From Thioalkalicoccus limnaeus (GTDB lineage Bacteria > Pseudomonadota > Gammaproteobacteria > Chromatiales > Chromatiaceae), in contig NZ_JBDKXB010000025.1 of NCBI RefSeq assembly GCF_041197575.1, positions 1 through 54,079 on the forward strand: a stretch of 54,079 bases of DNA. The letters are read 5' to 3'. The notes beneath the pieces are model-generated. The model made no database searches. It had not been told where the DNA came from and saw nothing but the letters and a program-made list of their open reading frames with translations. Shown here piece by piece: positions 51,011 to 54,079 of this stretch. The translations under genes and the position numbers were made by a program. Every line of letters begins with the position of its first letter. Positions within the stretch are counted from its first letter, which is position 1.

Positions 51011-52054
51011 ATGACTGGTCTTTCCGAGACGAACCGGCCCGCCGATGCCGCGATCCTTGCCTTCCCGGAGGCGACCGCCTCGGTGATGTACGGGCTCAGC
51101 GATCTGCTGCACTCGGCGGGCCGCGATTGGGGCATGATCGTGCACGGGGAGCCGGGCCCCGCGTTGGTTCGCCCGCGGATCGTCGCCGCGCGCGCGGGTC
51201 CCCTTGCCATCGCCAATGGGGTCACCGTGATCCCTGACGCCCGACTCGCCGACATCCCCACCCCGGACCTGGTTTGTATTCCCGAAATCCTGGTCGCGCC
51301 ATCGGACCGGCTGACCGGTCGGTTCGACGCCGAGATCGCGTGGCTGCAAGATTGCTACCGCAACGGCGCGATCATCGCCGCGGCCTGTTCGGGGTCGTTG
51401 CTGTTGGCCGAAGCGGGGTTACTGGACGGGGAGGCCGCCACGACGCACTGGGCATACTGCGATGCGCTGGCGGAGCGGTTTCCAAAGATACAGGTGCAGC
51501 GCCAGCGCTCGCTGGTCACCGCAGGGGTCGGGCAGCGGCTGATCATGGCCGGTGGGGGCTCGTCGTGGCTCGACCTGGGGTTGTTTCTGATCGCCCGCCT
51601 CGCGGGCGTCGACGCCGCGATGCAGCTGGCCCGGATCTATTTGATCGACTGGCACCACGCCGGTCAACAGCCGTTCGCCCGCTTGTCGGCGACCCGCCAA
51701 ACCGAGGACGCCGTCGTCGCGCGCTGCCAGGTCTGGGCGGCCACGCACTACAACGAGCCGGCGCCAGTCGCCGCGATGGCGCGTTTGAGCGGCCTGTCCG
51801 AGCGTTCACTGGTGCGGCGTTTCCAGAAGGCCACCGACATGACCCCGATCGAGTACATTCACCGGATCCGGATCGAGGAAGCCAAGCAGATGCTCGAGGC
51901 GACCCGCGATCCCGTCGAGGCCATTGCGCAGGACCTCGGCTACGAGGACGCGAGCTTCTTCACCCGCTTGTTCAAGCGCGACGTAAAGCTGACGCCAACC
52001 CAATACCGGCGCAAGTTCGGCCAGCTGCGCGAGGTGCTGCGCAGTGCGGAATAG
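51011..52054 (+). CDS. GlxA-type AraC-family transcriptional regulator
   Basis: The 347-residue regulator has an N-terminal DJ-1/PfpI-like domain (residues about 15-205, with IIAAACSGSLLLAEAGLLDG in the nucleophile-elbow position, Cys present). A C-terminal pair of AraC helix-turn-helices follows, VAAMARLSGLSERSLVRRFQ and VEAIAQDLGYEDASFFTRLFKRDVKLTPTQYRRKF. Such regulators sense small metabolites. Divergent position suggests control of the TPR gene. The ATG at 51011 precedes the domain; upstream in-frame codons have no family similarity. Confidence 0.92.
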   Translation: MTGLSETNRPADAAILAFPEATASVMYGLSDLLHSAGRDWGMIVHGEPGPALVRPRIVAARAGPLAIANGVTVIPDARLADIPTPDLVCIPEILVAPSDRLTGRFDAEIAWLQDCYRNGAIIAAACSGSLLLAEAGLLDGEAATTHWAYCDALAERFPKIQVQRQRSLVTAGVGQRLIMAGGGSSWLDLGLFLIARLAGVDAAMQLARIYLIDWHHAGQQPFARLSATRQTEDAVVARCQVWAATHYNEPAPVAAMARLSGLSERSLVRRFQKATDMTPIEYIHRIRIEEAKQMLEATRDPVEAIAQDLGYEDASFFTRLFKRDVKLTPTQYRRKFGQLREVLRSAE

Positions 52055-52179
52055 GGCCGCTGACGCCGAGATGAAACCCGCGCTGTCGCTGACACGGGAG
52101 GCTGGGCAGCGGGAGCAGCGGGTTCAATGCCCGCAGCGGCCGTGCGGGAAGTGCCGATCGCCGCTCCGCGCGGCAGCGA

Positions 52180-52743
52180 TCAGCGGCCGACCGTGCCGGG
52201 GGCTTGCGGCTTGAAGCGGAGGATGTAGTAAGGCGGCTTTGTCTCATCTTCGCCGGCATTCAGAACCGGCCCGAGATGAAGCTGATTGGCCACCACGTAC
52301 ATCTTGCCATCCGGCCCGTAGCTGAAGGCATCGGGCCACAGCAGCCGTTCATCGTCCTCGAACAGGACCTCGTAGCGGCGATCCGTGCCGATCACTCCGA
52401 TCGCATGGTCCGTGATCGCGCTGATGTAGATGTTGCCTGCCACATCGACGCTAATGCCGTCTCCGATCGGTTTGTCGGCATACCTTTCGACGCGGTCCGA
52501 CAGTTGCGCGCGGTCAAGCCCCGGGTCGCGCTGGTCGGCGGTGTGGATGCGGTACATGGTTTCGCCGGTCATGGGGCCGAAGTAGAGCCACTCGCCGTTG
52601 GCATCGATGGCGAACGGATTGATGCCCACCCGTGGACGGAAGGGTTCGCCGTCCTGGCCTAGAATCTCGGCCGGCCGGCCGTCGAAGCGACGACGCGTTC
52701 GCCCGTCTCCTTCCAGGAGATCGGGAAGCGGACGGATGGGCAT
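52180..52743 (-). pseudogene. C-terminal part of a major-royal-jelly/yellow-type protein
   Basis: The frame encodes INPFAIDANGEWLYFGPMTG then YRIHTADQ, GDGISVDVAGNIYISAITDH, LLWPDAFSYGPDGKMYVVAN and PPYYILRFK. This is the C-terminal half of the MRJP/yellow beta-propeller family (L-dopachrome tautomerase-related). The N-terminal roughly 130 residues expected are missing; upstream sequence in frame is unlike the family. A start at 52743 gives 187 residues, too short for a full propeller. Confidence 0.75.
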
Positions 52744-52820
52744 GGCGCATCGGATGGTTGGAAGACCTCGCTGCGAAGCCTTGCGGCTGCGGACGCGATT
52801 CGAACCCCGACGGCCGAATG

Positions 52821-52976
52821 TCAAAACCGGCGCCTGACCCCCAACGCAAGGAAATTCGATCCGCCCTTGTCGGCGACCAGGCCGAAGCCGGGCGAGCGAT
52901 GGTGCAGGCGAGCGATGACCGACCAAGGCTGATTCGGCCGGCTGAATTCCAGTTCGCCGACCCAATACACGAGCAG
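52821..52976 (-). pseudogene. C-terminal remnant of an outer-membrane beta-barrel protein
   Basis: The frame reads VGELEFSRPNQPWSVIARLH, then HRSPGFGLVADKGGSNFLAL, then GVRRRF and stop. The alternating strands and terminal Phe are typical of outer-membrane barrels, and the RLHHRSPGFGL motif suggests a lipid-A-modifying or related barrel family. Nothing upstream supports a full gene. Confidence 0.6.
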
Positions 52977-53171
52977 CTGAAAAAAGATGAAGCATGCCGG
53001 TGCCCGGTTGCTTTCGGGCCTCGGTGGCCAGGAAGTCGTCGCCACACTGCTGTTAGCCATGGCGGCTAGCGTGGAGGCGGTGCGACCGGATCGCTCGGCA
53101 CCGCGCAAAATGAAGCCCGCCAAAAATACAGGGCTTCTACCCTAACCCTAAGCGCTGCCGTTGAAGGGGGC

Positions 53172-53483
53172 TTAACTCAGGGGCAATGCGCCGCAGACCA
53201 GCTCGCGACCGCTGAAGGAATACTCGGCCAGCAATCGGTGGGCGCAGCCATGAATGCGCTCAACGGGATAATCGCAGCGAAACCCTTCCAATGCCAGGGC
53301 ATGGCGATCAATGCCGATGTTGCGCACCGCCGCCGGCTCGCGCCGCATGATCGCACCACCGCCAAGATAGGTTTCAATGTAGGCGTCATGCGGGGGTATC
53401 AGCGCAATCCGCGCAATAATCGGCTGACACAAACCCGCGGTGGCCTTGGAGCCGAAGTAACTGCCTATCGCTGCCCATCCGCC
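53172..53483 (-). pseudogene. 5' fragment of a Dam-type DNA adenine methylase
   Basis: The minus-strand frame reads AAIGSYFGSKATAGLCQPII, ALIPPHDAYIETYLGGGAIM, RREPAAVRNIGIDRHALALE, CDYPVERIHGCAHRLLAEYS and FSGRELV. This matches the N-terminal part of Dam-like methylases, with the YFGSK and ETYLGGG (AdoMet) motifs. At the catalytic DPPY position it shifts to CGALPLS and stops, so the target-recognition and catalytic parts are lost. Confidence 0.8.
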
Positions 53484-53599
53484 TCGACGCCTCGGACAAG
53501 CAGCATAGGTTTGGCGCGCTATGCTGGCAAACGCTCGCTAGCGGGTCTAAGCGGCTGCCGGCCGGGCTCGCCAGGCAAGAGGGGGCGAGATGCCAGGAG

Positions 53600-54007
53600 C
53601 TATTGCATTTTCTCCAGGAGAACTTTCAACGCGTCAATCTCGGTGAAAATGCCCACCAGATGGTCGCCCTCCACTACGGGAAAACTCCCGAATTTCTTCT
53701 CGACCATCAGCCGCACCGCATCCACCAGCGGGGTATCCGGCGTCACCGTTACCGGCTCTCTGGTCATGATCCGGGAGACCGGGGTGGTCAGGAGAACCTG
53801 CTCGTAGTCCTCCCGTCCGATACCCGATAGCAGCCCGGGTGACGCTCGACGGATGTCGCGATCCGTCACTATCCCCACGAGCCTGGAGCCATTGGTGACC
53901 GGCAAATGGCGAATATGATGCGGCAGGAGCATCCGGACGGCTTCCTTAATGCTCGTCCGCTCGGACACAGTGTAGACCTTCTGAGTCATGTAATCTCCGA
54001 CTCGCAT
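53600..54007 (-). CDS. CBS-domain pair protein
   Basis: A 135-residue protein made of two CBS domains (about 5-60 and 75-134): VGDYMTQKVYTVSERTSIKEAVRMLLPHHIRHLPV then GIVTDRDIRRA, and ISRIMTREPVTVTPDTPLVDAVRLM then GIFTEIDALKVLLE. CBS pairs bind adenosine nucleotides as sensors. It stands alone; its partner is unknown. Confidence 0.93.
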   Translation of the reverse strand: MRVGDYMTQKVYTVSERTSIKEAVRMLLPHHIRHLPVTNGSRLVGIVTDRDIRRASPGLLSGIGREDYEQVLLTTPVSRIMTREPVTVTPDTPLVDAVRLMVEKKFGSFPVVEGDHLVGIFTEIDALKVLLEKMQ

Positions 54008-54079
54008 AGGGGAATTCTCCTTCTCGTTGTCGCCGGGATGGTCTTAACTCGATTCGTGGGCCAGTAGTATTGCTTAGTT

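Noticed and set aside
52780..52830. GATTCGAACCCC suggesting a tRNA T-arm on the minus strand
   Set aside because: The stem cannot pair after the loop, and no anticodon arm, acceptor stem or CCA end is present.

Overview
The window is a GC-rich chromosomal segment of a gammaproteobacterium. A purple sulfur bacterium of the Chromatiaceae type is the best guess. That is inference, from a Gly/Tyr-rich secreted protein resembling sulfur globule proteins, hydrogenase maturation genes hypA/hypB, a two-subunit pyruvate carboxylase, and the general look of the proteins. No rRNA or tRNA gene was recognised.

Bases 1-18,000 are one large type III-B (Cmr) CRISPR-Cas locus, with all cas genes on the minus strand. 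In transcription order it reads: cas6, cmr1, cmr2 (Cas10 with HD and GGDD motifs), an MNT/HEPN toxin-antitoxin pair placed inside the operon, cmr3, cmr4, cmr5, cmr6, a tiny probably frameshifted gene, a second MNT/HEPN pair, a CARF-HEPN protein (TIGR02710 family), csx16, a Can2/Card1-like CARF nuclease, and then an unusual adaptation block of cas2, canonical cas1, degenerate cas1 and a second cas2. The block faces a 14-repeat array at 110-1067. Many junctions are ATGA or TGATG overlaps, so cmr2-cmr6 and both toxin-antitoxin pairs look translationally coupled. The expected logic is that Cas6 makes crRNA, Cmr cleaves target RNA, and Cas10 makes cyclic oligoadenylate that activates the CARF proteins, with Csx16 possibly tuning the signal. 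The roles of the HEPN/MNT pairs and of the dead Cas1 are open.

Bases 18,000-26,200 are a patchwork: a Tat-exported PhoX-family protein flanked by an intact SRPBCC gene and a 3' remnant of a paralogue, a MarR regulator with clear palindromic operators and a divergent membrane protein, a toxin-antitoxin pair whose toxin is broken and joined to a truncated cobQ, a degraded cobalamin-riboswitch-like 3' end, a LexA-like protein without a DNA-binding domain, an intact Phd/RelE-type pair, and the right end of an IS21-family element.

Bases 26,500-51,000 are mostly housekeeping: BolA/IbaG, HdeD, the sulfur-globule-like protein, HypB (with a C-terminal His-rich tail) and HypA, arginine decarboxylase SpeA, an HNH protein, pyruvate carboxylase PycB/PycA, UspA, a long DUF349 protein, a metallo-beta-lactamase hydrolase, a Skp/OmpH chaperone, DUF2058, NYN and TatD proteins, a DUF2242 lipoprotein, and an OsmC protein preceded by a good sigma-54 promoter next to a sigma-54 activator gene. 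A diverged intergenic repeat (two copies, each ending in a strong hairpin of different sequence) flanks a small coiled-coil gene near 46 kb.

Bases 51,000-54,079 hold an AraC/GlxA-type regulator, three gene remnants in a row (royal-jelly-like protein, outer-membrane barrel, Dam-type methylase) and a CBS-domain protein.
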